A DNA stretch of 64,000 nt, from contig JAFDYN010000007.1 of assembly GCA_018267385.1 (NCBI GenBank), forward strand, positions 310,001 through 374,000, written 5' to 3'. Origin of the DNA: Bacteroidota bacterium (GTDB lineage Bacteria > Bacteroidota > Bacteroidia > Chitinophagales > LD1). The notes under the pieces were generated by a model. The model had not been told where the DNA came from. It searched no databases and saw only the letters and a list, made by a program, of their open reading frames with translations. This document shows positions 44,563 through 53,933 of the stretch, piece after piece. Every line of letters begins with the position of its first letter. Position 1 is the stretch's first letter. The translations under genes were made by a program, and so were the position numbers.

Positions 44563-45546
44563 TCAGAACGCAGAAGGTTTAAGTAATAGCCCGGTGGTTT
44601 CACCTAGCCCAAAAATGAGATTCATATTCTGGAGAGCCTGGCCGGATGCACCCTTCAGCAGGTTATCTATCACAGATGTGATGAGCACCTGGCCGTCAGA
44701 AACCTCCAGGTGCAACAAACACTTGTTAGTATTCACCACTTGCTTCATATCTATCTCGCGCCTGCTCACGTGCACGAAAGGATGAACGGAATAGTAGTGT
44801 TCGTACAAGCCAAGTAACGTTTCCAGGCTTTCATCTGTACGCACTACTATGGCGCTATGGATACCACGGGTAAAGTTACCCCTTTGAGGAATAAAAACTA
44901 AATCTGAGGCCAATTCTGGCTGCAGCACTTTAAGTGACTCTGCTATCTCTCTCAGATGCTGATGTGCAAATGGTTTGTATACCGATAGATTGCTATCGCG
45001 CCAGCTGAAATGCGTAGTAGCGCCCGGAGCCTGACCTGCCCCGGTACTGCCTGTAGTCGCATTGATATAGACATCTCCTCTGAGTACTCCTGCTGCTGCC
45101 AGTGGCAGGAGCGCCAGCTCTATACTGGTGGCGAAGCAGCCGGGGTTAGCTATGCTTTTGGCCACTTTTATCTTCTCTCTGTTTAGCTCCGGCAGACCGT
45201 ATATAAAGCTACGACCGGACGCGATATTCTTATCTGAATGACGAAAATCCTGACTGAGATCTATGATGACCACAGAATCAGGGATATCATTTTCATTGAG
45301 AAACTTACGAGCCGCATCATGACCTCCACACAGAAAAAGTACATCTATATCCGTACGGTAATCTGCAACAAATTTCAGCTCCGTGTCACCCAAAAGATCC
45401 GTATGAACATCTGATAAAAACTGATCGGCACTGCTCGTACTCTGTACGAAAGCTATCTCCACAGCGGAGTGCAGGAGCAAAAGACGTATGAGCTCGCCAC
45501 CTGTGTAGCCCGCGCCACCGATGATGCCTGCCTTAATCTTTTTCAT
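44563..45546 (-). CDS. argC: N-acetyl-gamma-glutamyl-phosphate reductase
   Basis: 327 residues. NADP site AGIIGGAGYTGGELIRLLLLH (5-25), catalytic cysteine in IANPGCFATSIELALLPL and FAHQHLREI / PQRGNFTRGIHSAIVV near the active site. It reduces acylglutamyl phosphate to the semialdehyde. The start overlaps the argG 3' end by 14 bases. Confidence 0.94.
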   Translation of the reverse strand: MKKIKAGIIGGAGYTGGELIRLLLLHSAVEIAFVQSTSSADQFLSDVHTDLLGDTELKFVADYRTDIDVLFLCGGHDAARKFLNENDIPDSVVIIDLSQDFRHSDKNIASGRSFIYGLPELNREKIKVAKSIANPGCFATSIELALLPLAAAGVLRGDVYINATTGSTGAGQAPGATTHFSWRDSNLSVYKPFAHQHLREIAESLKVLQPELASDLVFIPQRGNFTRGIHSAIVVRTDESLETLLGLYEHYYSVHPFVHVSRREIDMKQVVNTNKCLLHLEVSDGQVLITSVIDNLLKGASGQALQNMNLIFGLGETTGLLLKPSAF

Positions 45547-46750
45547 TTACAGCGTTGAGGTTATTGACCTGATAATAGATGCCGGTCTGGTTGCCAAATA
45601 TTTTGGTGAACCCCTTTACATCCTCTCCGCTCCAGGTTTTATTCATCTCACCATAGCTGCCAAATTTGGCGGACATAAGATCATGAGGTGAGCTGACCCC
45701 GGTCAATTCAAACCGGTATGGCATCATAGTGACGGATACCTCGCCGGATACAAATGCCTGTGTAGAGCTAAGGAAAGCCTCTATATCGCGCATGACAGGA
45801 TCAAAGTATTGGCCTTCGTGCAGCCAGTTGCCGTACCAGGCAGCCATTTGATCCTTCCAGTAGAGTTGCCATTTTGTGAGCGTATGCTTCTCTAGCAGGT
45901 GGTGTGCCTTGATGATGATCACCGGAGCGGCTGCCTCAAAACCTACCCTGCCTTTGATACCGATGATGGTGTCTCCCACATGTATATCGCGGCCTATGGC
46001 AAAAGGTGCTGCGAGCGCCTGGAGTGCCTGGATAGCATCTACAGGGTTGTCATACTGCACTCCATTGATTCCCTTCAATTCACCTTTTTCAAAAACAAGT
46101 TTTACTTCAGACATACCCTCGGCAGTGAGCTGTGTAGGGTATGCAGAATCTGGCAGGCTGCCATGTGAGGTCAGTGTTTCACGGCCGCCGACAGAGGTAC
46201 CCCAGATGCCCTTATTGATACTATATGCCGCCTTCTCAAAGTTCATATCCACCTGGTGCGCCTTCAGGTATTCGATCTCTGCCTCGCGGGACAGGCGAAG
46301 GTCTCGGATGGGCGTGATGATCTGCACAGCAGGGGCGATAATATGAAATACCATATCAAACCGTACCTGGTCATTGCCTGCGCCGGTACTGCCATGTGCC
46401 ACAGCCTCCGCACCGATCTCAGCAGCGTAACGCGCGGTAGCTATGGCCTGTACGATACGCTCCGCACTCACTGACAGAGGATATGTATTGTTCTTCAGTA
46501 CATTGCCAAAGATCAGGTAGCGTATGACATCGCGATAATAGTCATCGCGCGCATCTACAGCCTTGAACGACTTGACTCCCAGCTTCAGGGCGTGGGCTTC
46601 GATCTTCCCAAGCTCCTCATCAGAGAAACCGCCTGTATTGACAGTCAAGGCGTGTACCTCATAGCCCAGCTCCTCGCGGAGATGAATGGCGCAGAAGGTG
46701 GTATCTAATCCGCCGCTGAATGCGAGTACGACTTTTTTTGTTTGACTCAT
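45533..46750 (-). CDS. argG: Argininosuccinate synthase
   Basis: About 405 residues from ATG 46750 (MSQTKKVVLAFSGGLDTTFC). The frame extends back to 47002, but that part overlaps the upstream GNAT gene and has no family similarity. ATP-pyrophosphatase P-loop AFSGGLDTT, VAHGSTGAGNDQVRFD (aspartate/citrulline contacts) and SINKGIWGTSVGG are intact. It condenses citrulline with aspartate. It follows the GNAT gene by 7 bases. Confidence 0.93.
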   Translation of the reverse strand: MSQTKKVVLAFSGGLDTTFCAIHLREELGYEVHALTVNTGGFSDEELGKIEAHALKLGVKSFKAVDARDDYYRDVIRYLIFGNVLKNNTYPLSVSAERIVQAIATARYAAEIGAEAVAHGSTGAGNDQVRFDMVFHIIAPAVQIITPIRDLRLSREAEIEYLKAHQVDMNFEKAAYSINKGIWGTSVGGRETLTSHGSLPDSAYPTQLTAEGMSEVKLVFEKGELKGINGVQYDNPVDAIQALQALAAPFAIGRDIHVGDTIIGIKGRVGFEAAAPVIIIKAHHLLEKHTLTKWQLYWKDQMAAWYGNWLHEGQYFDPVMRDIEAFLSSTQAFVSGEVSVTMMPYRFELTGVSSPHDLMSAKFGSYGEMNKTWSGEDVKGFTKIFGNQTGIYYQVNNLNAVNEKD

Positions 46751-46757
46751 GATATGG

Positions 46758-47399
46758 TCAGTGATTTGGTGAGAATAAAATGGATAGAAATCCTTTCCAG
46801 ATGGATGGTGTGTTGCTCTTGCTGCCTGATTTGACGGGTGCTTCTGCGGCTTCCTTTTCTTTCTCGGCAGGATCGTAGAGCATAGCAGTACAGAGGCAAT
46901 TCTTGCGCTCTTTACTCTGAAGTATCTCGAAATTGACACAACTGCGACAGCCTTTCCAGAACTCATCATCATCTGTGAGCTCGGAGTAGGTGACCGGTTC
47001 ATAGCCGAGGTCCGAGTTGATCTTCATCACGGCAAGGCCAGTGGTCAGACCGAAAAGCTTGGCCTCAGGATAGCGGGAGCGCGATAGTTCAAATATCTTT
47101 TTCTTGATCTCACGCGCCAGGCCACTCTTACGAAATTGGCTGGCTACTATCAGGCCCGAGTTGGCTACATACTTGCCATGGCCCCATGACTCTATATAGC
47201 AGAAGCCAGCCCATTCGCCATCTGCGGTGAGGGCCACCACTGCCTTTCCTTCACGCATTTTCTCGCGCACATAGTCCGGAGACCGTTTGGCTATGCCTGT
47301 GCCTCGGGCACGCGCAGATACTTCCATCTCAGTGCAGATCTGCTCTGCGAAATGCTCATGACTGCTATCGGCAATAAGTACTTTAAACGACTTATCCAT
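46758..47399 (-). CDS. GNAT N-acetyltransferase heading the arginine operon
   Basis: 213 residues. GNAT fold with the acetyl-CoA loop near QFRKSGLAREIKKKIFELS (about 88-106). Placed first in the operon, with no argA or argJ in the window, it is the natural candidate for acylating glutamate (N-acetyl- or N-succinylglutamate synthase). After the GNAT core it has four cysteines, in KGCRSC and KNCLC (about residues 149-170), that could bind a metal. The C-terminal 45 residues are low complexity. Substrate is inferred from context only. Confidence 0.75.
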   Translation of the reverse strand: MDKSFKVLIADSSHEHFAEQICTEMEVSARARGTGIAKRSPDYVREKMREGKAVVALTADGEWAGFCYIESWGHGKYVANSGLIVASQFRKSGLAREIKKKIFELSRSRYPEAKLFGLTTGLAVMKINSDLGYEPVTYSELTDDDEFWKGCRSCVNFEILQSKERKNCLCTAMLYDPAEKEKEAAEAPVKSGSKSNTPSIWKGFLSILFSPNH

Positions 47400-47672
47400 T
47401 TTCCTGTTTCCTATTGAAAAAACTACTAAAAAATATATCTCATCAGAGACACGACATGAGCAAACTATATGCCCATCTAAACGGGGAAAGGGTATGATCA
47501 GGCATCAACGCCTGGGGAAGAACGGGGTACAGAGCGTGAAACTAACAGCGTGCGCATCGATGGTAAATGCAGTGCCAGTCAGAGCAAAAGACCTTTTGCA
47601 AAAAGGCTTCCTGCTGACCCTGACCATCGATATATGTGTAGCTCCGATTTGCATCGCTATTTTTGAGGGATG
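47400..47672 (-). promoter_or_regulatory. Long structured 5' leader of the arginine operon
   Basis: About 270 bases between a plausible promoter and the first gene, without a credible coding frame. Pairing elements, read on the minus strand: an outer 9-bp stem ATCGATGGT (47631-47623) with ACCATCGAT (47564-47556); an inner GTCAG/CTGAC stem (47618-47614 with 47582-47578); and in the tip two mutually exclusive hairpins, CCTTTT/AAAAGG (47606-47592) and GCAAAAG/CTTTTGC (47599-47584). A further hairpin CAGGC/GCCTG lies at 47514-47499. No T-tract follows, so a classical attenuator is not evident. Confidence 0.45.
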
Positions 47673-47705
47673 CAATGATAGTAAATGTGACAGACTATCA
47701 ACAAG
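47673..47705 (-). promoter_or_regulatory. Probable arginine operon promoter
   Basis: On the minus strand CTTG (47705-47702), 21 bases, TATCATTG (47680-47673; one mismatch to TAnnTTTG). Transcription would begin near 47667, some 270 bases before the GNAT start. Confidence 0.5.
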
Positions 47706-47891
47706 TTTTCCACGTTAAAATTTTTCCCAAAAAACACCCTGCGGTATACAGGCCTTTACCTTCGGTGAATCCACTGTTAACTAAAAGTAAAGAGTACTAT
47801 CCGTGATGACCTATGCATGACAGGCAAGGCCCTTTCTCAAGGTTAAGAATCCGTGATAGTGCGCTGTGGTGGTATTCTATATATTCAAGCT
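47706..47891. other. Spacer upstream of the GH31 gene
   Basis: No gene supported. There is no convincing promoter for the GH31 gene: TATATTCA directly before its ATG is only a 6-of-8-type match to the -7 element. Confidence 0.3.
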
Positions 47892-50189
47892 ATGAAATCC
47901 AATCTTCTCCTCTTCTTCGCCATATGCCTCTCATACGTCGGCTCGGCTCAGGTCTACCACCCGGTGGCATTGCCGGCAGCCGTGGTGACAAATGGACGGG
48001 CACGATTTACAGTACTGACTGATGGCCTGATCCGTATGGAGTATGCGTCAGATTCTGTTTTCACTGACCAGGCATCGTTGACCTTTGTAAACCGGCAGCT
48101 GCCTGTGCCCGTCTATCAGATACGCCATCAGGATGGCAAGCTGCTCATAGAAACCAGTCTGCTCAAGCTGAGTTATGTGGAGCAGTCCGGACCATTTTCC
48201 GAAAAAAACCTGCTGGTCAGCTACAATGATGGCGTCAGGCAGTTTAGCTGGCGTCCGGGTATGAAAGACAAGCAGAACCTTAAAGGCACCACCAGGACCC
48301 TGGACGGGGTCTCAGGCAAATTTAGCCTGATGGGTATGAAAAAGATCCGGCTGGATGACGGTATCCTCTCTCGCAGTGGTTGGGCCCTGATAGATGACTC
48401 GGAGCGCCCCCTCTTTGACAGCTCAGACTGGCCGTGGGTGGAGGCGCGAAAAGCAGTGGAGCAGGATTGGTATTTCTTCGGATACGGCGATCACTACAAG
48501 AAGGCTCTCTTTGATTTTACTCAGGTAGCGGGCAAGATATCCCTGCCCCCAAAATATGCTTTTGGCGTCTGGTACTCCCGCTACTGGGCATATACCGAGG
48601 CAGAGATGAAAGACATTGTGGACGGATATGCTAAAAATAACTTGCCGCTGGATGTGCTGGTGATAGACATGGACTGGCACCTGACTCAAAAATCCAGTCC
48701 CGAGGTCTTTGATAAATATACACCCAAGCCTAACGGATGGACGGGTTTCACGTGGGAGAAAAAGTACTTTCCCGATCACAAAGAGTTTCTGGGATGGGTG
48801 CATGAACACCACCTGCAGAGCTGCCTGAATCTGCACCCGGCTGCAGGCGTACAGGTGCATGAGGCTGCGTACGGCGCTTTTGCCAATGCCATGCATGCTG
48901 ATACTGTGGGGCACAAGCCAATCCCTTTTGACATCACAAATAAAACGTTTGCAAAAAACTACTTTGATGTGCTACTACATCCTTACGAAAAGGAAGGGGT
49001 AGACTTCTGGTGGCTGGACTGGCAGCAGTGGGGCAATACAAATATCAAAGGAGTGAACCCAACGTTCTATCTCAACTATGTGCACTATAGCGATATGCAG
49101 AGGCAGGGCAAGCGTCCCCTGATCTTTCACCGGTATGGCGGCCTGGGCAATCACCGCTACCAGATCGGGTTTTCGGGAGACTATATGATCAGCTGGAAGG
49201 GATTGGTATACCAGCCTGAATTTACAGCTACAGCCTCTAATGTTGGCTTCGGCTTCTGGAGCCATGATATAGGCGGCCACTGGGGGCTCAATAGAAATAA
49301 CAAAAAAGATGCTGAGCTCTACACCCGCTGGATACAATGGGGAGCTATGAGCCCCATCTTCCGCACGCATGCCACCAATGACAAAGAAATAGAACGCCGT
49401 ATGTGGATGTACCCGGCTACAAATCTGGAGGCCATGCGGGAGGCGCTGCAACTGAGATATGCACTGCTACCCTATATTTATACGTACGCGCGTATGGCCT
49501 ATGACTCAGGTGTATCACTGATCCGCCCGATGTACTATGAGTATCCGCAGAATGACCTGGCTTATCACCTTGCGCACCAGTACTACTTTGGTAGCAATAT
49601 GATCATCGATCCGATCTACAAGAGTATGCATGGCCGCGAGACGATCCGGCAGAAAACCTGGCTGCCTGCAGGCGAATGGTACCATTTCCAATCCGGAGAA
49701 AGGATAGCCGGCGATCAATATGCTGACGAAGCATACGGACTGAATGACATCCCCATGTTTGTCAAGGCCGGTAGTATCATACCGATGCAGACCACTAAGC
49801 AGCATATATCGGGCAGCAGCCTCGATACATTGATACTGGCCATATATACCGACGGCAATGCTAGTCTCGACCTATATGAGGATGACGGCACTACAGAGCG
49901 CTATAAGGAGGATCAATATTCCCTTACCAGATTCAAATACCAGCGTACCGGCGATCACGCATCTCTCACCGTCACGCCAGGCACATGGGGATATGCCGGT
50001 GAGCCGGCCAGCCGTAGTTATACTATCCGCATCATGGATAGCAATAAACCGGATGGTATAAGTGCTGAATGGAGTCAAACACCCGAGGGAAACAGCTGGC
50101 GATATGATGAGCAAAAAAGGATCGTGGAGATAAGTGTACCCCGGGACAGGATACGATCGCTCATGGTGCCTCTCGCTGGGCTTCACTGA
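47892..50189 (+). CDS. Glycoside hydrolase family 31 (alpha-glucosidase/alpha-xylosidase type), secreted
   Basis: 765 residues from ATG 47892 (signal peptide MKSNLLLFFAICLSYVGSAQ); the frame opens at 47853. The GH31 barrel carries the nucleophile in DFWWLDWQQW (D376) and, after HRYGGLGNHRYQIGFSGD, the acid/base candidate D430. ASNVGFGFWSHDIGGH and WGAMSPIFRTHATN are also family-typical. N-terminal beta domain and two C-terminal beta domains complete the usual layout; a short DUF5110-type segment follows. It releases alpha-linked glucose or xylose. The substrate cannot be fixed from sequence. Confidence 0.92.
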   Translation: MKSNLLLFFAICLSYVGSAQVYHPVALPAAVVTNGRARFTVLTDGLIRMEYASDSVFTDQASLTFVNRQLPVPVYQIRHQDGKLLIETSLLKLSYVEQSGPFSEKNLLVSYNDGVRQFSWRPGMKDKQNLKGTTRTLDGVSGKFSLMGMKKIRLDDGILSRSGWALIDDSERPLFDSSDWPWVEARKAVEQDWYFFGYGDHYKKALFDFTQVAGKISLPPKYAFGVWYSRYWAYTEAEMKDIVDGYAKNNLPLDVLVIDMDWHLTQKSSPEVFDKYTPKPNGWTGFTWEKKYFPDHKEFLGWVHEHHLQSCLNLHPAAGVQVHEAAYGAFANAMHADTVGHKPIPFDITNKTFAKNYFDVLLHPYEKEGVDFWWLDWQQWGNTNIKGVNPTFYLNYVHYSDMQRQGKRPLIFHRYGGLGNHRYQIGFSGDYMISWKGLVYQPEFTATASNVGFGFWSHDIGGHWGLNRNNKKDAELYTRWIQWGAMSPIFRTHATNDKEIERRMWMYPATNLEAMREALQLRYALLPYIYTYARMAYDSGVSLIRPMYYEYPQNDLAYHLAHQYYFGSNMIIDPIYKSMHGRETIRQKTWLPAGEWYHFQSGERIAGDQYADEAYGLNDIPMFVKAGSIIPMQTTKQHISGSSLDTLILAIYTDGNASLDLYEDDGTTERYKEDQYSLTRFKYQRTGDHASLTVTPGTWGYAGEPASRSYTIRIMDSNKPDGISAEWSQTPEGNSWRYDEQKRIVEISVPRDRIRSLMVPLAGLH

Positions 50190-50245
50190 TAGATCAGACA
50201 CTCCGTCCGGGCAATATATATAGTAAAGCCGCGAGGCCAGAATTC

Positions 50246-50276
50246 TTGTCTTTATTCCCGGATATACTTAATTTTA
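50246..50276 (+). promoter_or_regulatory. Promoter of the triple lipoprotein operon
   Basis: TTG (50246-50248), 20 bases, TAATTTTA (50269-50276; one mismatch to TAnnTTTG), 16 bases before the ATG at 50293. Confidence 0.55.
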
Positions 50277-50292
50277 ACAAAATATTTGTCTG

Positions 50293-51366
50293 ATGATCAG
50301 AACTATAATGAAATCTACAGCTGCCATCCTGACGGTGGGTGTCATGCTCGCTATAGCTCCGGGATGCAAAAAAAATAACCCTGCTCCATCCCTGACGGGC
50401 ACCTGGAAGAATATCGATACAATCTCATCTTCCGGATTTAAGTACCTGGTTTTGAAAGATAATCAAACCGCATTTAAGCTTGGAGCGCTTTTATATAATC
50501 TGCATATCAAAGAAGGAGTAGCTTATGTGATCGAGAAAGATGAGATCACGATACCTCTATCCGGCTCGAATGCTACTGTATACAGCTACAGGGTATCTAA
50601 TGATACGCTCTATCTGACCAGCCCCGGCAGTACCTGGAAGTTTAAAAAGGACGCTGATCAGGACCCTGCCCTGTGGGTCAGAGACATCTCCATCACAAGC
50701 TATACTTCAGCCGGAAATGGATTTTGGCTAGGTCCGCTGGATTATAATGGCACTAGCTATGTGATCAGTAGTGTTTATACTAAAAAATTATATTCCATCA
50801 ATGCCGCCAACACACTGCAAGTCGATTCGACTACTGCAATGGCTGGCACCGCCACCGGTCTGGCCAGCAGCGCATCCGGCACATGGATATCTACTCCATC
50901 TGTAGACCTGAAACTCAGAAATATAGACCTGCCTACATCTGCTGTCACTGCCCTGTCTAGCGCAGCACCTGCCGGCGTGGTGTCGATGGCAAAACATGGA
51001 AGCAAGATACTGGTGCTGACAGGCACAGGTACTTTTTACGATTATGATCCTGTGTCTGACAATTTTACATCACTTGCCTCATTGCCTGAGTTTTTCTCCG
51101 GGTCTGTTCCTACCGGATATATTGATATAGAGGTCAAAGATGATAAAGTGTATTTTCTATACTTCACCTATCTGATGGAGCTCGATCTCACTACAGGTCA
51201 GTTTACCAAAACTTATAATCTGCAGACCAACAGCACCGGCCTATCTCTGAATGGCTCCTATTTGGGCCTTTGTTATGACGGTACTTCCTTTGTCTCAGAG
51301 AGAGTGACTCAGGGTACCTCTTCCTATGACATTCATATTGATATTGCAAAATTTAACCTCCCTTAG
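50293..51366 (+). CDS. Lipoprotein, lipocalin-like plus beta-propeller-like (paralogue 1)
   Basis: 357 residues. Signal peptide with lipobox IAPGC (Cys at about 25) followed by KKNN. A small beta domain starting SLTGTWKNIDTI (about 35-120) resembles lipocalin-like lipoproteins; the rest has repeated strand units with YDGTSF / YDPVSDNFTSLASL turns that suggest a propeller of sensor type. Surface or periplasmic exposure is expected. Paralogous to the next two genes, with which it forms an operon (2 bases to the next gene). Function unknown. Confidence 0.65.
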   Translation: MIRTIMKSTAAILTVGVMLAIAPGCKKNNPAPSLTGTWKNIDTISSSGFKYLVLKDNQTAFKLGALLYNLHIKEGVAYVIEKDEITIPLSGSNATVYSYRVSNDTLYLTSPGSTWKFKKDADQDPALWVRDISITSYTSAGNGFWLGPLDYNGTSYVISSVYTKKLYSINAANTLQVDSTTAMAGTATGLASSASGTWISTPSVDLKLRNIDLPTSAVTALSSAAPAGVVSMAKHGSKILVLTGTGTFYDYDPVSDNFTSLASLPEFFSGSVPTGYIDIEVKDDKVYFLYFTYLMELDLTTGQFTKTYNLQTNSTGLSLNGSYLGLCYDGTSFVSERVTQGTSSYDIHIDIAKFNLP

Positions 51367-51368
51367 AC

Positions 51369-52379
51369 ATGAAGCGTTCCATTATTAATAAGAGCCTTCT
51401 GGCATTTATCGTGCTGGCAATCCTATTCTCCGGATGCAAAAAAGGAAATACTACATCTAACCAGCTGGTGGGATCGTGGCGTTTGGTAAATGCTCCTTAT
51501 GGACCGGGCTATGTGATCATCGGGTCTGATATGATTCTCACTACTTTGACGACCACCTCTACAGGAGCGCACGAATACTCAAAAAAAGCCTATCAGATCG
51601 AGTCCAATACGGTTTTGGTCAGCAATACACTTTTCCAGTATAGTAAGTCCGGAGACACGCTAAAACTGCTGCAGGATGTAGACAATCCGAATAGCTCTAA
51701 CAATTTCATACTGGTGCCGGATGCGTCTTCTACCACTCTGGACACATGGATGCCACTGGCAGTATATGGCACCAGCCTGCCGTGGCCAGATCTGCAGATG
51801 GACGCGCTGACTACTATAGGCGGTACTATCTGGACGAGCTACTCCTATGGAGGATTGAAAGCATATAACTCCAGCACTGCCACATATGTGAGTGGTTTCA
51901 ACCTCGCAAATAGTGCAAGTGGTATTGAAGCCGTCGGCAGCGACCTCTGGGCATATGATCAGATAGGGAGGACCCTGGTAAAAGTGAATGTAACTACTCA
52001 TGCGGTCACCTTCACCTCTCCCGCTGTGCCTCATGGCAGTGGGAATGTATGTCAGCTGGCTTATGATGGGGTAAATAATATTTATTGCATCAATGGCTAT
52101 AGACTTGATGTTTATAACATTGGTACCAATTCCTTCAACTCTTATCAAATGCCGGATAGCTACAATGACCTTGCATTTGCAGATGGCTACCTTTTCGCAG
52201 TTACGAATTCGACCGTTTTAAAAATAGATCCTGCTACCCTTCAAGTCGTGAAAACATACCGTCTGAAAGATGGCATGGGCTCAGATGTCATAGCATCAGC
52301 AGGTGGCAGTGATTTCTGGATCTACGTTTCAGACGGACTACAGGTACCCGGCAGCTTTCAAAAAATCACCCTTAACTAA
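51369..52379 (+). CDS. Lipoprotein, lipocalin-like plus beta-propeller-like (paralogue 2)
   Basis: 336 residues with lipobox LFSGC (Cys at about 22), then KKGN and a QLVGSWRLVNAPYG domain matching the first paralogue in position (GxW after the lipidated Cys). The second half has KVNVTTHAVTF, YDGVNNIYCINGYRLDVYN and LKIDPATLQVVKTYRLKDG, again propeller-blade-like. It is in the same operon. The three copies keep their architecture but differ strongly in sequence. Confidence 0.65.
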   Translation: MKRSIINKSLLAFIVLAILFSGCKKGNTTSNQLVGSWRLVNAPYGPGYVIIGSDMILTTLTTTSTGAHEYSKKAYQIESNTVLVSNTLFQYSKSGDTLKLLQDVDNPNSSNNFILVPDASSTTLDTWMPLAVYGTSLPWPDLQMDALTTIGGTIWTSYSYGGLKAYNSSTATYVSGFNLANSASGIEAVGSDLWAYDQIGRTLVKVNVTTHAVTFTSPAVPHGSGNVCQLAYDGVNNIYCINGYRLDVYNIGTNSFNSYQMPDSYNDLAFADGYLFAVTNSTVLKIDPATLQVVKTYRLKDGMGSDVIASAGGSDFWIYVSDGLQVPGSFQKITLN

Positions 52380-52403
52380 TCAGAAAGCATAAATCACTAT
52401 AAT

Positions 52404-53411
52404 ATGCATCAGCAAAACATCTCACTAAGCATAATAGCAATAGGATTAATAGCCATACTGTCCGGCTCCTGCAAGAAAGAAAACACCGCTACAAAATCCC
52501 TCACAGGTAGCTGGGTCAAAGCAGGAACTACCGAAGAATTTTACATAGCTACATCTGACAATAAATGGTATGCCGTCTCAAAGGATTACGATGGCTATAA
52601 GATCATAAGTGCGTACAAATATGAGTACACAGGTACACAACTCAAACTACAAGGAGTCTCAGACCTGCTCCTGTATAATACACGCTATAGCGGAGACACC
52701 CTGATACTCAACGATGGAAATACCGATTACCTCAAGCTGCTACCGAGTAATACCGCTCCAAAATCCCTTGCTCAATGGGTACATGTCCCTACCGTTGTTT
52801 CTTCTTTTGCAGATACGGCCGGTGTGACTGCCATCACCTATTATGGCGGCCACATATACGCACTGAAAAACTACCCGGGTAGTACGTCTTATACTAAGTT
52901 ATTTGAATTTGATCCGGCACAACAGCGCATAGTACATGAAGTGGTCACAGATCAGGAATACGACGGGCTTGACTTTCTCGATGGAACCCTTTGGGCGTCC
53001 AGTGCCAATCAGTTATATCACCTCAATACAACTACAGGGATAAACTCATATAGCTCACCTTCCAATCCATCAGCTAATATTTCTGCCCTGGCAGCTAAAT
53101 CAGACGGCATTTATGCTCAAAGCTATGGCAATATTCAGGTTTTTGATCCGGTAGCATCTACATGGAACCATTATCCGCATTCGCTCAGCAGTGATGTAAA
53201 AGATCTGGCATACGCCAACGGTTATTTGTTATTTGGACACGTAGGCTTGCTGTATAGTGTGCATCCGTACTATCTGCAGCCCGGTGACGGCGCATGGTAT
53301 CTGGAGGGCTATAATATTAACTGCGTGGCATATGACGGCACTTATTATTGGGTAGGAGTTCAAGATCTGAGCTCTCAGAAGTATGAGATAATGAAGTTGC
53401 AATTGAACTAA
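52404..53411 (+). CDS. Lipoprotein, lipocalin-like plus beta-propeller-like (paralogue 3)
   Basis: 335 residues, lipobox LSGSC (Cys at about 24) then KKEN, SLTGSWVKAGTTEEFY at the lipocalin-like start and repeats such as LFEFDPAQQRIVHEV, YHLNTTTGINSYSS and IQVFDPVASTWNHYP, where FDP-type turns recur at blade spacing. It is the last of the tandem triplet, 24 bases after paralogue 2, and converges on the yifB remnant. Confidence 0.65.
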   Translation: MHQQNISLSIIAIGLIAILSGSCKKENTATKSLTGSWVKAGTTEEFYIATSDNKWYAVSKDYDGYKIISAYKYEYTGTQLKLQGVSDLLLYNTRYSGDTLILNDGNTDYLKLLPSNTAPKSLAQWVHVPTVVSSFADTAGVTAITYYGGHIYALKNYPGSTSYTKLFEFDPAQQRIVHEVVTDQEYDGLDFLDGTLWASSANQLYHLNTTTGINSYSSPSNPSANISALAAKSDGIYAQSYGNIQVFDPVASTWNHYPHSLSSDVKDLAYANGYLLFGHVGLLYSVHPYYLQPGDGAWYLEGYNINCVAYDGTYYWVGVQDLSSQKYEIMKLQLN

Positions 53412-53424
53412 ACCGGTCGTCCTC

Positions 53425-53910
53425 TTAGCCTGCCCAATTTTCCCTATCTAGGCTGCGATACTGAATAGCCTCTGCTATATGCTCCGTTTTTATATCCGGG
53501 CTATCGGCCAGATCTGCCACCGTACGCGCTACCTTCAGGATACGGCTATAGGCGCGGGCAGAAAGTTGCAGCTTTTGCATGGCACGATCGAGCAGATTGC
53601 GGGCCGGATCTGTGATCAGGCAGACTTCTTCCACTTGTTTTGCTTCCATCTGCGCATTGGCGTACATTCCTTCTTTGTCCTTGAAGCGCTCTTCCTGTAT
53701 CTGCCGTGCCCTGATCACCCGCTCGCGGATCGCATCACTCGGCTCTGCGCGCTGCTGATTGCTGAGTTCCTTAAACGCCACAGGAGTGACCTCTACATGC
53801 AGATCGATACGATCCAGTAGTGGTCCTGATATTTTATTAAGATACTTTTGAACCACTCCCGGGGCGCATACGCATTCCTTGTCGGGATGGTTATAAAATC
53901 CGCAAGGACA
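53425..53910 (-). pseudogene. yifB: yifB/comM, 3' part only (5' part displaced by an island)
   Basis: The surviving 160 or so residues run from CPCGFYNHPDKEC through the sensor/lid region ISGPLLDRIDLHVEVTPV and the Mg-chelatase C-terminal domain (AYSRILKVARTVADLAD) to the normal end. A complete YifB/ComM is about 510 residues; the N-terminal Lon-like domain, Walker A and Walker B are missing. Similarity starts inside the conserved NPCPCG motif at about 53910; the frame continues to 53958 through unrelated island DNA (SKRVPHA). ComM is a branch-migration helicase of natural transformation. The break is at the beginning of the AT-rich island. Confidence 0.8.
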
Positions 53911-53933
53911 TGCATGCGGTACCCTTTTGGAAT

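Noticed and set aside
46751-47002. Long N-terminal extension of ArgG
   Set aside because: It overlaps the GNAT gene in another frame, and the conserved ArgG N-terminus starts at ATG 46750.
47494-47718. Plus-strand frame of 74 codons in the arg leader
   Set aside because: It crosses the paired stems and the promoter on the other strand; composition and Cys content are not protein-like.
53911-53925. GCGGT/ACCGC pentamer at the yifB junction, like the target duplication of AbaR islands in comM
   Set aside because: A five-base match is expected by chance, the second end is not visible, and none of the AbaR transposition genes occurs in the window.
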